Part shown: positions 40,396 to 53,355 of the stretch, in pieces | Position numbering within the stretch: position 1 is the stretch's first letter | Layout: each line of letters opens with the position of its first letter | Assembly: GCA_013365325.1 (NCBI GenBank) | Contig: JABVXV010000067.1 | Location: 78,306 to 142,305, forward strand | From: Dipetalonema caudispina | Taxonomy: Eukaryota > Nematoda > Chromadorea > Rhabditida > Onchocercidae | Length of the DNA: 64,000 bases | Direction of reading: 5' to 3' | Program-made: the position numbers and the translations under genes | The notes under the pieces: generated by a model | Told to the model about the DNA's origin: nothing | Database searches by the model: none | The model's input: the letters and a program-made list of their open reading frames with translations, nothing else

Positions 40396-41027
40396 GGATT
40401 GCAAGATTTTATCCAATAAATCCTTCAAAACTCTATGAATGATTCAAGGAAACGAGCCAATTACAAGAATGACAAAATTATTTTGAAGCTTATATATATA
40501 TATATATGAAATGTGTTAAAATTATTCAACATGTTTCAACTGATCACCTATAAAATTTTTGCTGAATAAACTGCTTCCGTAAAATTAAGTTGCAATGTTG
40601 CAAAATTTAGGATTTTAGATTAAACAGTATGTCTGTTTGATATGCTATGTTGGTATTTTAAATATTTGTGTGAAAAAAAAAACTGGATCAATTTAATCAT
40701 TGACTCTTCCCAGCTTCGACATTTCATATCATACATTTCTTTTTTTCATCTTGACCTCTTGGCATACTGTTTGCATGAGAGATGAATAAAACAAAACGGC
40801 ATGAACATCCGGATCAGGCATAATAAGTTACAGTAATACCTTCATTCTTCTCAAAGAAAAGAATATTGCAAAACTTTAATTTCATCTTTTTAATGACATT
40901 AAATGTATTGGGGAAAGTATAAAGAATATTTTTCCTCTAAACTAAATGTTTAATAAATTGTTCATTACAAAGGTGAAATTAAAGAATAATTCCAACTGAA
41001 TACACATACCAGTAGTATATCAAAACT

Positions 41028-43348
41028 TTAGTCATTTTCTAGAACCGAAGATATCGTCACTTCAGTTGATTCATCGATCAGTTTTTCCATCTTTATCAAG
41101 GATGGTAGGACTGTACTCTCCATATTCACAATTGAAGCAGTATCCAATCCGTCGAAAATAACATCTGGGACCATTTTGGATGATTTTGTACTTTCTGGTG
41201 GCGTATTTGTTATTTTTGATTTATTTTTTGCATTGACAGTGACAGTATCAGTTGTAGTTCCTGAAAATCGATTGCAGTATTTTAGGGAATCAGAAATACT
41301 AACAATAAATGTGTAGTAGTTAGCACCCAATGCTTCGATTACGACAATTGCCTCTCTCACTCATTCATTATTGAAAGTGATGAAATAGTACATTCACTTT
41401 ACGGTGAAGTTATTTGGTTGATGAACTAAATTTCGAAATTAATCTCAATAACTATATGATATATCATGATGAATGTATTAAAATACATGATTGAGGTCAT
41501 TACCTGATTGTTCGGTACTAACCGGTTCAGTATAGCAACCTGATTCAGCCTTGAGGCTAGTAATTACAATATTACGTCTTTCACTTGCACTCTTAGTAAT
41601 GCCATTACTAATCAGTTCTTTACAGTAACCCAATTCTGCATTCCATTTCCCATTCAAACAGAGAGCAGATGACGGTCCAATTGGCATTTGACCTACAGAA
41701 CATTGCAGTATCGCAAATGTGCCAGATGGATATCTCTTGGAGATTTCTGACTGCAAAAAACAAAATTGACTTCAAATGTGGCTCAGAAAGCTGTTTACTG
41801 AAATGACATGGAATGAAGGTATCACATTCATGCATATATGAAACTGTGGTATATTCCATTTATCATTCCTGCATTTATTGAATATTTCAAGATTTCCTTT
41901 GGTCAACCTGAACACAAGAATGAGAACTTTGGAATTTGCAAGTCTTACTTGTATGCAACCATGAAATGCAAAGTTGTGCAATTCATGCAGTTCTTCGAGA
42001 CAGAACACACATATATTAGCAAAAAAAAAGGGATGATGAATAATCATTTAGTCTAAAATGAATATGTAAATCGAGACATTTCTATACACTTAAAAATTTA
42101 AGACGATCTTACAATTTCAAATTGCCGAATAATTTTCTACGATGTCGTATTTTCTCTCTTCTTCATTGCCTTATCTATATTTGCAATTTATGCAGTTCTT
42201 GCTTGCATACAACTAGGATTACCAGATTGCAAAGAGTCTCATTCTTGTACTCGTTTCGGTCTAAAGAAAGTCTTGAGATATTCACAAAATGCAGGAATGA
42301 TAAAGTTATTATTCATTCATTAATGATTTCAAGAAATAAACAAATAGTATTTAGAATCCTTTTCAAGCCAAGTAATCCTTAGAATCCTTTTCAGACTAAC
42401 TTCATTTCTATTATTTCTTCTAGCCTTCAATATCTTTCATATACGTATGACAAGCATAAACACACACGCAAATGCACATTATTATGCAAATACTTACAGG
42501 TATATAAGTAACATTGAACTCATTATTCTGAGGGTCGCAAGTTTTACCATTTAATTTACATTCACCTGAAATAAGTTAAAACGTGAATTATACAAATCAT
42601 ATTGTGGGTTGTCTAGGATTACGAAGTGGAAGAATTCACGAGCATTATTATCTTAGTAAATACCTAAAATAAAAAAAATACTTAAACTACCAAATCTACC
42701 AGGTCTGATATATTATATAATGTATAGCTTGATTCAGGGAAAAAATTACCAAGCTTATCATTCCATTTGCCATTTGATTGGCAGAAAATCAGGGAAGGGA
42801 ACGAATTGATATATCCGAATTTGCATAACATAAGCGCTGTTGTCCCCGGTGCATGTTTTGCAAAATAATTGGCTTCCATATATACTACGCTTCCATTACC
42901 TGTTACCACAATATCTTCGCAAGCTGAAGTTTGTTATATATTTGATAAATTTATTTAACAAAATCTTACTTTGAAAATTGAATTAAGCATTATCTTAAAC
43001 GGAGAGGACAACTATTTTGATAGTGTTTTAAATGAAAATTTTCTCGATTTCCCGATTAGTTGAAAACTTCTGACAGATAATGCTAAACTGTTATGATCAT
43101 AATGTTATTACCATCGGTTAGATCACAATTCCCAACACTCACCAATAAACCTAAGGTTATGACCTTTGTTTTGGCCTCTCAATCTTGACTTCCTTTCTTT
43201 CCAATATTTATCTTACTCAGAACATTTCATCTATATTAGTATCTGAAGTGATAAGTAAAAAATTTAACTTACCCGAATAAAGAGCTCCTGTTGTAGTGAT
43301 AAATAAAGGCAATAGGAGGAAGTGAAAATACTCAGGTCGGATTATCAT
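41028..43348 (-). CDS. secreted protein with two Sushi (CCP) domains, five exons
   Basis: Exons 43273-43348, 42750-42923, 42498-42565, 41504-41750 and 41028-41260 join in phase to 265 residues. Exon 1 is a signal peptide (hydrophobic core FHFLLLPLFITTTGALYS). Domain 1 runs from ACEDIVV to GECK (about 26-85), domain 2 from TCDPQNN to GYCKE (about 90-150). Each has four cysteines in the Sushi order, with the central GT-x3-L-x-C and the NGKWN-x-LG-x-C ending. Both are interrupted by introns. The C-terminal 110 residues are Ser/Thr/Lys-rich, with no membrane segment and no further domain. Sushi domains bind proteins, for example in complement control; nematodes have many such secreted or surface proteins, so no specific role can be read from the sequence. 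No furin or GPI signal is clear. Confidence 0.8.
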
Positions 43349-45173
43349 CACTTTTTAATGGTTTGTATGGAAGCCGTAGTGATGTTTCCTTAACATTAGA
43401 ATTTCATGTAAATTTTAATATCCTCGAAATCAACAATAAATTTAATACAGTTCTATGATTAACGACAAAATTATAATTGTAAATTATCGAGGTAATTTAA
43501 TGAATGATAGAAGTTGAAGTGACATTAAAAGTTCAAAAATAAAGTTTTTATACAAATAGCTCTTAATAAATATTATTTGAAAATTCAAGATTACTTCAAT
43601 TAAAGCCTTCAGCACTATGATGTTGCATATTTATCTTTTTATCTTATTGCTTGTTTTTTGAATTACTAAATTGGTTTTGCTTCAGTGTTTTGTGATTATA
43701 CGCTCTTGAAATTTATTAAAATGCAAAACGAAGCTTAACATTTCAAACTAAATCATTCGTCACTAAGTAACAACATTGTCGATAAATTGAAATAGTCTGT
43801 TATGCAAGTTGAATATGAGAATTTTATTGGTTGTAAGAGAAATGAAATGAAAAGGGAAACAAAAAGTTGTGAGGAATAATACGGAGAATTATATGGGAAT
43901 CAGAATCCATTTGCTTCGTACGTTAAATTTGCTGACTGCTCATAAATGTAATTAATAATTAATGAGTTAAAAGTGCAAATTTATGCATAGCAGGATGGAA
44001 CAACGTTGCCTTCCTCAGCACTGATAAATTGGTAATTAATTCAGGCTCGTAAATATTTTCACATAACTTTCTGCTAATACATTTATAGCATCGATTTTAC
44101 ATAAAATATTATTAACTGATATTTTATTAACTTGATAATTATTTATTTTCATGCCCATATTAGGATAGGGATAATTATATTTCCGATAATCATTGATAAG
44201 TACCTATACTATCATTGTGAAGTCTACATTTTGGAGCATTGAAATTTAGAAAGGAAATTAATTAATGGATAAGAGATAAATCTGCTATTTATTATAGAAC
44301 TGAGTAACTGGGCCAATATTATCATGATCTGCTAACAGTCTTAATCAGCACAGCTTTAATTCTATTTCAGGAAATGAAAGTTCCATTTAGTTTAATAGCA
44401 GCAAAAATGTTATGCCAAGTGACCGAACGGTCCCAGTGACCTTTGTCATTGTTGTCGACATTGTTTTTATTACCATTAATAATTTATAACCTATAGCTAG
44501 ATTATGCTTAATAATTGCATGGATAAATGTTCAACCATCTTAGCAAAAAAAATTTCTGTTGTCTATTTAAATTAACAACTTAGTCAAGGATTTCTCAGAG
44601 TACCAGTAAAGTTAAATTTTAATTTCAAAGACACCTTGAAAATCTTTATATGCATTTTCCAAATTTTCAACATGATGTTGAAAATTTGGAATAGTTTCTT
44701 TTTTTTTTTTTGAGATAGAAGAAGGAGTAAAGAAATCCTTACTATGCAATCTTGAGAGGATTATTATATCGATTAAAATATGTTGCTTTCATTGAAAATA
44801 ACAAAACTTTCGTTTGTATTGATATTTCATCAGTGCTTTTCATTTCTCCTCACTTTCTTTACCTCAAAAAAAATATTTGCTTTATTTAAGTCTGATACTT
44901 AAAGTACTGCATAATTACATGTAACCTGTGTAGTTGGGATACACTGAAGATCATCTGGATTAAGCAGAAAAAGTAACAGGTTAATTAATTCCATTCACAG
45001 AACGGATAAATGATCTGTCACTACTGACTTTTCTCAGATTCCATCCCAAATTATTTATTTTCTATATTTTATAAAAATCTCATAGATGATAATGAACCAT
45101 TCTCATTACTTCAATTTCTATCAAAAGTTTATTTAATTTGTAGGAAATTTATCACTTCAACATGTCAAGTATC
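43349..45173. other. intergenic region, no gene seen
   Basis: Promoter side of the Sushi gene and upstream flank of the tRNA gene. Contains the perfect 31-base palindrome listed separately. No coding exon supported. Confidence 0.45.
44659..44689. repeat. perfect 15-base inverted repeat, 1-base centre
   Basis: CCAAATTTTCAACAT and its exact reverse complement flank a single G. It could form a cruciform or be a symmetric protein-binding site; nothing nearby shows its use. Confidence 0.8.
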
Positions 45174-45245
45174 AGCAGCGTGGCGCAGTGGAAGCGTGCT
45201 GGGCCCATAACCCAGAGGTCGGTGGATCGAAACCACTCGCTGCTA
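45174..45245 (+). tRNA. initiator tRNA-Met (CAT)
   Basis: 72 bases, no intron. The acceptor arms AGCAGCG and CGCTGCT pair fully with discriminator A. The anticodon loop CCCATAA gives CAT, and the anticodon stem has three G:C pairs (GGG/CCC), a mark of initiators. The A1:U72 end pair and T loop ATCGAAA (A at positions 54 and 60) are also initiator traits, as opposed to elongator tRNA-Met. D arm (GGCGCAGTGGAAGC) and T stem (GGTGG/CCAC) are intact with only slight mismatch. Internal A and B boxes look normal, so it should be transcribed by RNA polymerase III. Confidence 0.95.
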
Positions 45246-47827
45246 TCGCGTAGTCTTCTTTTTGTTGCCGTAACTTATGACTTTGTAAGAGTTTGCATTC
45301 CATTCCTTCGTTGTGTTTTCGCAAATATCAAATATTCCAACTATTTATTCATTCATTCAAAAATTGAAGAAACATAGAAGTCAATTCCGAAAGTGAAATA
45401 TGCAAACGAATTGTTCCACTCAATATCGGAATGGAAGTAAACATCCTATGCGTTCATTTTTTCCAGAATTGAAAAATCCTTCATGAATTCCAGCAATTTA
45501 CATGAATTGTTATAAGAAAGCGTAGAAAATTCATTCAAAACCATGAGAGTTTTTTGCAAATAATATAAGCATTAGAATTATTTTGAAAAATTTCCATTTA
45601 TTTCTAATTAGGAAACCTTTGTACAAGCATTAATTGCAATAGCTGATAGAATTTCAGTAAACGAATTCGATAATTGGATTTACATCAGAGTACAATATTT
45701 TAATAGAAATAATGAAGAGAATTCATTATTAATACCTCATATAATAATATCAAATGAAGTGAAATATTTACATTTTCAAGTGGCAAACAAACGCACTATT
45801 ATTCATTTGATCATTTCATTGACACTATTGAATTAAATAAATTAGAAAATGAAACGGTCTGATAAGATTCTTGCATTTTCAAAGAAATGATAAGTTTACA
45901 TCTGATAGAAGCGATATGTTTTATGAAATTTAGTAAATATGATAAAGGAATCAAATGTTTCCCTGAAATCCATTCTTATCATAAATGTCTTCTACTATCC
46001 TTCATTATCATTTTATCAACCTCTCTACTTCTTCATAAATATATCTATCAGAACAAAATAACATATTTCTCCATTCTATTAACAATCGTATTCGTTATGA
46101 TTTACCTTTCCTCTCATCTCTCATAATCGAAATTGCTTTTTCCTTTGTTGTTTGTTGATCTGCAATCTTTGATGTATCTTCTGACCTTGAAACTGATCAG
46201 TTTTTAAGTGTTCCTTTACATGATTGCTAAATGTTGCCTGACCATTAAATCTGTCATTTCTTTTTTTATCATAACGATACTATATTTATTATATGTTCAT
46301 CATTCACAGTATTATTAACTGTTGTTGAATTTTTGCCTGTGATATTTAAATTACTCATATCGCTCAATTTTCTTAATTATAACGTTAATCTGCGCTTCCA
46401 CAGTTCCATAACTTTGGCATTGCACAATTTTCATAAATACTTTGAAAAGTTTGAAAACTTAAGCTCCTATTTTTTTCTTCCAATTTCTTCCACTTTTTGG
46501 TCTTTTTTTCAAAGTTTTCAAATTACTCGAATTTTTGCAACATAAAAGACTGAAGCTCAAGTCCTTTTTTCCATTTCATTCTTCACTTCTTCATAGGTAA
46601 AGGTCATGAAAGGACAGGACGAAGTTATTACCAAGTCTGCCAGCAATATTTGTTCAAAGAGAAGAATTCTTAATCATATTTGTTCAGTTTTTCTTCGCAC
46701 TTCATATGCTTCTACTTCAAGCCATTTCTGAAGATCTTCAGGCTAAGAAAGAAGTGTAGATCAAATTTTGAAGCCGATGAATTCCTAAAACAATTGCCGT
46801 TGTGGCCAATGATTCCCGGTATTTATTTCATCCTGTATTATCAATTGTTCAAAAAAAAGTCACCAACATATGAAACACATTTTTTGTTTGTGTCTCAACT
46901 CCATTTATATTGTACGTTTTGATCGCCACCTATTTGTTGTTTATCACAAAAAATGAAATCTGTAAACTGCCGCGAAAGATCATGACCATAACTAGACTAT
47001 GCTTTGCTATATTAAAAAAAAAGAGCATCCCATACCGTTTACTATGTTTCTTGACTGCACCTCTTTCAAGGATCAAATTATGCTATTATACTTGATGATG
47101 ATCAACAACGTCGATGTTTTGGATGATGTGAAATGCTGAGATACGCTTTAATCCCCATACTTATAGCAGAAATTCACTAGAAAAACCACCAACCAACAGA
47201 GCACATTATTAACAAAATATTAAAATCTCAACAACCGAAGATTTACATAATTAACAAAAAACAGCATCTGAAATTTCGAAATCTCCAACATTTGAAAAAG
47301 CACAGAACAAATTTGAACGAAGCATAGGTTAGCCGGATAAGTGAACTTCTCCATCCTTCTATCTTTATTCCTCCCCATCTACATTGCCTTATTCCTTCTC
47401 ATCTGTATATAAATCCTTGTAAATAACATTTTTAGAAATTACAACGGAAAAATAAGACGTTCTATAGCTGAGAAAGGTCAATGAAATGACTTAATAAAGC
47501 TCCATATGTTATAACATGACAGATAGGGATACAAAAAAAGAAAACTTGTAAGAAAATGGCATGCCAGGAACTTTAGGAATTTTAAAACAACAGAGTTAGT
47601 TCATAAAAACGTTAAACTAATTTACGAAACTGTAGCTAATCTAGAACCTTTTTGCTTAAACTGCAGCAGATAGAAGATTACACCGCAAAAATTAAATAAA
47701 CGTGTAAAAAAAACATATCCTTAATTAAGCAGCAAAAAACAAGATTCAAAACAACCTTCAAGGAAATCAAAGTAAAGAAATGAATCAAAGTCATAAATTC
47801 GAAAAAAATAATAGTTGCATTCCTTTC
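45246..47827. other. intergenic region, no gene seen
   Basis: 2.6 kb without a supported exon. Open frames up to about 80 codons are hydrophobic, AT-driven and lack splice context. Confidence 0.45.
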
Positions 47828-50800
47828 TCAGTAATCATATTTCAATTTCCGTGGGACCATAAAACTTTTCACTACTTCGTCGGTAACTTCTTTTCGTCGC
47901 AGCTGTAATTCTGCCATAACCCTCTGCACTTCTTTAATAGCTATTGCTTTAAGTTCGCCGGTTAATAATTCACCGTTTGTGTAACGCTAAAAAAAAATTG
48001 TAGATCAAGCTTGGGTGAATGATATCAATGATAGAAAGGAAAAAACAAAATATCGTCCTTACTCTTCAATTTTGGAAAAAATTTGGGAGAAGTGAAATAT
48101 TTGGGTCACTAAACTTTACTATTTTCCAAACCTTGGGAAAAGAAACTAGCTCTTAGAAAAAATAACATCAATATGTTAGAGATATGTAAATTTATAGTAA
48201 AACGAAGTGAAGCTTAGCCTCAATAAAACTATTATTAGTAGTCAGACGAACGGAAGTAAACAAAGTATAAAATGAACTTGGAAATGGCAAAGTTCCTGGT
48301 TATTCAATACAAAATGTTCCCTTACGATGGTACAAGTGTATTTAGAATACAACTCTAAAAGGCTCAAATTGAACTGTTTGATTAACCCATCTATCCCTAC
48401 TTCAAAATTATCAAATGATGGGACACATTATCAGAGCACTTCTATTTTCTTTTTCAAATCACACAAAAAAATTTGTTCATAAATGAAAGATATGAAAGCT
48501 TACTTTACGTATACTTTCCAGTTCGTCATCATCTTCCATAAAATACCGTAAGAACTGATATGAAATATCAATATCGCAGTTACCACCATATTTACGATGT
48601 TCCTCAACTGTGTCTCTTCCACCACTAAAAGCATATTTATTGATCTGAAAAGAAATTTTTAAGTAAAAGCTTCCTCATGATCTTAGTCAACTTAAAAGGT
48701 GAAGAAATTGTTGTCACTCTCTCCTTTACTTTATTTACTTTGTCCTCATCTTCCTTAAATAACGATCTATCCACCAAACGTCCTTCTACATATTACTGCG
48801 AAAAAAGAATTGCCAGTATTACACATCTCAAACAATTTAATCCATCATAAAACAGTTATTATCGTTAGGAGGTAACTCAGTGAATAAAAATTTCTAAAGA
48901 TACTTTAAAAATCTCAAAAAAAAGTCCACTTCAAAAAGTCGAATAAGGAAATTAAATACCTTATTTTTTATTTGTTTAGGCGTATCATCCAAATAAATAC
49001 ATGTGTGGGCATCAGAAGCAGCCATTTTGCTTTGAGCACCTTGTAAGGCTGGTAAAAACGAGCTATATATCATTGCCGGCTTCAAATATTTCAATCGCGG
49101 AGCAACATCACGACACATTCGAAAGTAAGGATCCTGAAAGATGTACATCAGACGACTTCGGTTTGAAAATACAGTGAAATTAAAATAGAAATATGTACTT
49201 TCCAGAAGTAAGCAAACCTGATCAATTGCGCATGGAATGATACATGGAATATCTTCTCGTTTTCCAAATATTAATGGAAAACTACTACTGAAGCATGGAG
49301 CTGCTTCAATTGAGGGGAAGGCTGCTTTACCCATCGAATCTTCGCCAGTGAATCCAAAAATTGACCGAGCTTGATTAAGTGTTACAAGCTTCCAAATCTT
49401 TAAGATATTCGTGAAAAAGGACGGGCTGAAATTAATTTTAGTCAATCTAAATAGGACAAACAACGAATTTTATGGATTTCCATCAGACGAAAGAAAATTT
49501 TCATGAGAATTACTACATAGATTCTTACAGAAAGTAAATATAACTACACTACACTTACCACATAAACTCAGTATCTAGGAAGATGAAAGTATTATCAGGT
49601 TTAAAACCACAAGCAATAATATCTTTAATATTCTCGTTTGCCATACGCTTGATTTCATCTAATGTGTGATTCTTCCAGAGGAATTTTTCATCATCTGTTA
49701 TCTGAAAACTTGGTACAGAACAATATGATACCTGTTAAATTTTTGATCACCAATAATGCAAGATAGCAAAGTACAAGATACATAATTAAGCGTTTCAATA
49801 CTTGTGTTACAAGTTTTAGGATATTCTGGAATATTTCTTCATACCCATAAGCATGGAGAAGGCATTCAGCCCAACAATCACAATAAAAAGCGTAAGTCAC
49901 GTGAAATAAACACGTGTGTAGTCCAATAATTTCAATGTAAAATTATTATCCAACCTGAATGATAAGAGGCACATCAAACACATCTTGCAACCATTTTGTA
50001 AAAACGAATGGGATAAGATGTCCAAGATGTAGGCTACCACTACTCGGACCTCGGCCAGTATACAGGAAAAATGGCTTCTTCTGTTCCAAGCGATCCAAAA
50101 TTAGTGACAGATCACTAGAAAACTTTATGTTCCATAAAATCAAAGCAGTATACGTGACATCCCTCCCGGACAACTTTTCTCCACAATGAATGAAAAATAA
50201 AAGGTAGTGAATCACTTATTTCAGCTTCCTTATCTTGACTGTTTTCCTATTAGATTTTTGAGTTTTCAGCAATCCATTTCCAAAATATGGGATTCATAAT
50301 AGAAATAAATTATGCTTCACTTGTTCAAACTTTTATTTAGCGAAAAAGAAGCTAGTAAAAAAAAAAACTATATTCGGATAATTAAAATAATTGTTTTCAA
50401 TTTTCGTAGGGAGTACATGCTAAAGATACTTTGTGATTACCTACCGATGAGCAAAAAACAGCCCACGTCGTAGCATTGGATGTGCCTTTTGGCCAATAAT
50501 TCGCTCAAACCGACTGATTAGATCTTCTGTTATTCTATAACATCCGAATTTTGCTGAAAATTAGACAAGATTTGACCAAAAATCAATTTTCATTAATATA
50601 AACAAGCTGTTTACATGTGAACAAATGAAACATGAATAATTGACGCTTCAAAAAAATGTTTACATGAATAATTAATAATTCAAAAAATTTTTTGATTGTA
50701 TTTTCAAATGCAATATCTAACCACGACGGGTTTTCTCGCTACCTACTGAATTAATGCCTGTAACGGTTTTGATCATAGGGAAGAATGGAAAATTAATAGG

Positions 50801-51251
50801 GTCTAAGACCATGGTAGTAGAAATGTATCATACTATTTTTCTACCAAATGGGTTTCTTACTTGATTGAAATAATATTTGAATAATAATTAAATGATATGA
50901 ATTAGACTAGAAGAAGTGATTTCTTATTAATACATTGCAAATTCCTATCTCTCCCTATCAAACTTATGTTAAAATGGTTAAATTGGTTAAAATGATCTAG
51001 CTCAAAATTTAAGATAGGTATTCCGGACTTCTTGAGGAGTACATCTGTTAAAAATAGTACTAACCTATCAATTTATCGTAATCAATGCCTTTCTTGCTTG
51101 ATGCTGCGACATCCCACGGTGTCACCAAATCGCCATCTTCGTCCTTCTCATCCTTTTCCTTTATCATCTGTTCAGATTCAGATTTCAACAAATTATTTAC
51201 CATTGATTCTTCCTTATCTGTCACAATAACACTCAATCCGTTACTATCCAT
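47828..51251 (-). CDS. wars-1: cytosolic tryptophanyl-tRNA synthetase
   Basis: Class I synthetase that charges tRNA-Trp. Eight exons (51065-51251, 50445-50553, 49955-50114, 49559-49701, 49218-49425, 48960-49133, 48504-48644, 47828-47986) join in phase to 426 residues. The first 45 residues are acidic and hydrophilic with no WHEP domain, followed by DLVTPWDV, the usual start of the conserved part. The Rossmann fold has [17 protein letters not shown] (HIGH-type motif as GHL), then [10 protein letters not shown]. Later signatures: [33 protein letters not shown], and [17 protein letters not shown], where the second catalytic motif reads KMAAS in place of the more common KMSAS. C-terminal anticodon-binding region: [20 protein letters not shown] to LTGELK and [10 protein letters not shown]. 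The last exon ends PRKLKYDY. The organellar enzyme must be encoded elsewhere. Confidence 0.96.
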
Positions 51252-53355
51252 TTAATGATTTATCGAGTTTGCCGATGTGATTATTCCCCCTCAAATGTTT
51301 TTGTAAATAGTTCAAAAAAATATCACGTGTTTCTATGAATAGTTCACTGATTACCGAAGAGAAATAATAATGATAATCCATCTGATAAGTCGTGACATTT
51401 TTTTAAAATTAAAATCAATAACTGGAAGGCTGAAAACATGCAGCAGTTATTCTGGGAATTGCTTCGAGTCTCTGAGAAAACACCGCCATCAGCAAGAAAC
51501 AAAATGCATTGCATTGAATTTCCATAGTTCTGATATTTTGGAAACCAACTTCTAACAAAATCGCAGACTAGTAAGGAATGATTTAGCTAGAGAGAATTCT
51601 GACGGTAAATGACAATTATCAAATTGCCTCCAAAAAATCTCATAACTTTTCAAAATATTTCGTTACTCACACCGTAAAAAAAAAAGAGATTGGGTTCAGA
51701 AGCGAATTACGAGAGCCTGCTGAGATTCCAAACTCCATGACCTTTCTAGAGATCCATAGGTCATACCCCTTAACACCTAATGCAATCATATTACCAAATA
51801 TTAGCAACCGTTTTTCGTACTTAGGCTGAATGAAAAGTTTCTTCCCACGTGATTGATTCAGAAAGATTAATTATTGATTTCCGTACGAGTATTCTGATGG
51901 ATAATTCTTGTGGGAAGAATGATAAAGATGAATCTCAAATATGTATTCATTTACGTCATTCAATGCATGTTACTTGTCCGAAGGTATGATCGAAGAGCTT
52001 CATGTTATCAACTATCAAAAGCCACGGTAAACAATATGCTATCATAGTTTATCCTCAATTGTTCACATTACTGATCATTGGGATTTAAGCTATCAGTAAT
52101 ATGCGGCTAGTTGATTTCTCCCGATCTGAATAAGTGAAGCATTCTTGATGTTGTCCATTTCAAAATTAGATATTCATTCGAACATAAAGCTATCTTTTGC
52201 TTGCTTTATTTCAAATTTCGATGCTTTTTTTGTATTCCAAATAAGTAAGATGAATAAATATCCTCAGAGAGTGATACATGTATAGACATGCAAATGACAT
52301 GCATGTCTAGAGAAATGAAAGTAATAGATGATTTTTGAGAAAATTAAACGGAACGATAGTTCGAAATTTGAAGATAGCTCATCAAATAACACCTCTTCGA
52401 GTCTTTTTCCTCACTCTCATAAAAATTCATCCATCTCTTAAATTTTTTTGATCTTATCAGTTGTATGTGAAGGAATTAAGAAAGCTATGTGACGAACCTT
52501 ACTGCACTGAGATTCATGAATGACCTTGACGGATGGAACAACGTTCACACTCTATCATCCTCCATGACAGTTCAAAATTTATCAAAAAGTTTGAAAAGAT
52601 TGTTATCTTCAGTTTGATGCAGTATCGAAATTACTCGGAGACAATACAAACGATAAGCATCCCATTCCTTTCTTTCCCTTCGACCGTTGACATTATGGCG
52701 GTCAATTTTACTCCACCCTTTCAATCCTAGCAAAACCCAAATTTGCATATTAGTTATTGTTCATTTAAGGCAAACATTCATTGGTCCAGTCTTCTGTATT
52801 CATCACTACAAACAATATCGTTAGTTGATAGAAGGGAGATAATTCTACATGGGTACGTTAATTTATACTTCATATACATTCTTCTTTTTTTATCACATTT
52901 TTTTATGCCATCCTTAAGTTTTCCAATATTTCCTTAATAAATAATATCCTAAAATTTCTACCAAAAAATTTTTACAATTTTACAATTAATTATAATTAAA
53001 TTATATTATATTGAATTATAATGAGGTAGATCCCACTGTAACTTCTTGACTTTTCTTTATCGCAGAAAAACTATGATGAAGTTGTCTGCGATCACCATTC
53101 TGTAAGATATCACTGGAATAATTAGCACTGAGGGACGACTGTGATGACAACGTAGTTTTACATGTGGGCAAATTTTCAATATAATTTATTTAAGTAATGA
53201 GATGATAAGTTGGGATGAGTAAGTAAATCAGGGATTGAGTACAAAACAAATGAATCATCTAATGAACCAATAAACAAAAGTTTGTCTGAACTGCAAATTT
53301 ATTTCTTTCAACTCAAAATCATTCATCCAAAATGGTAGAAGAAATAGTTTGCTAG
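51252..53355. other. intergenic region between divergent genes
   Basis: Promoter region of the synthetase (minus) and of the zinc-finger gene (plus). The first exon of the zinc-finger gene should lie here but I could not place it. Confidence 0.45.

Noticed and set aside
46680..47095. Hydrophobic plus ORFs in the tRNA-synthetase gap
   Set aside because: Phe/Leu/Tyr-rich frames expected in AT-rich DNA; no start context or exon partners.
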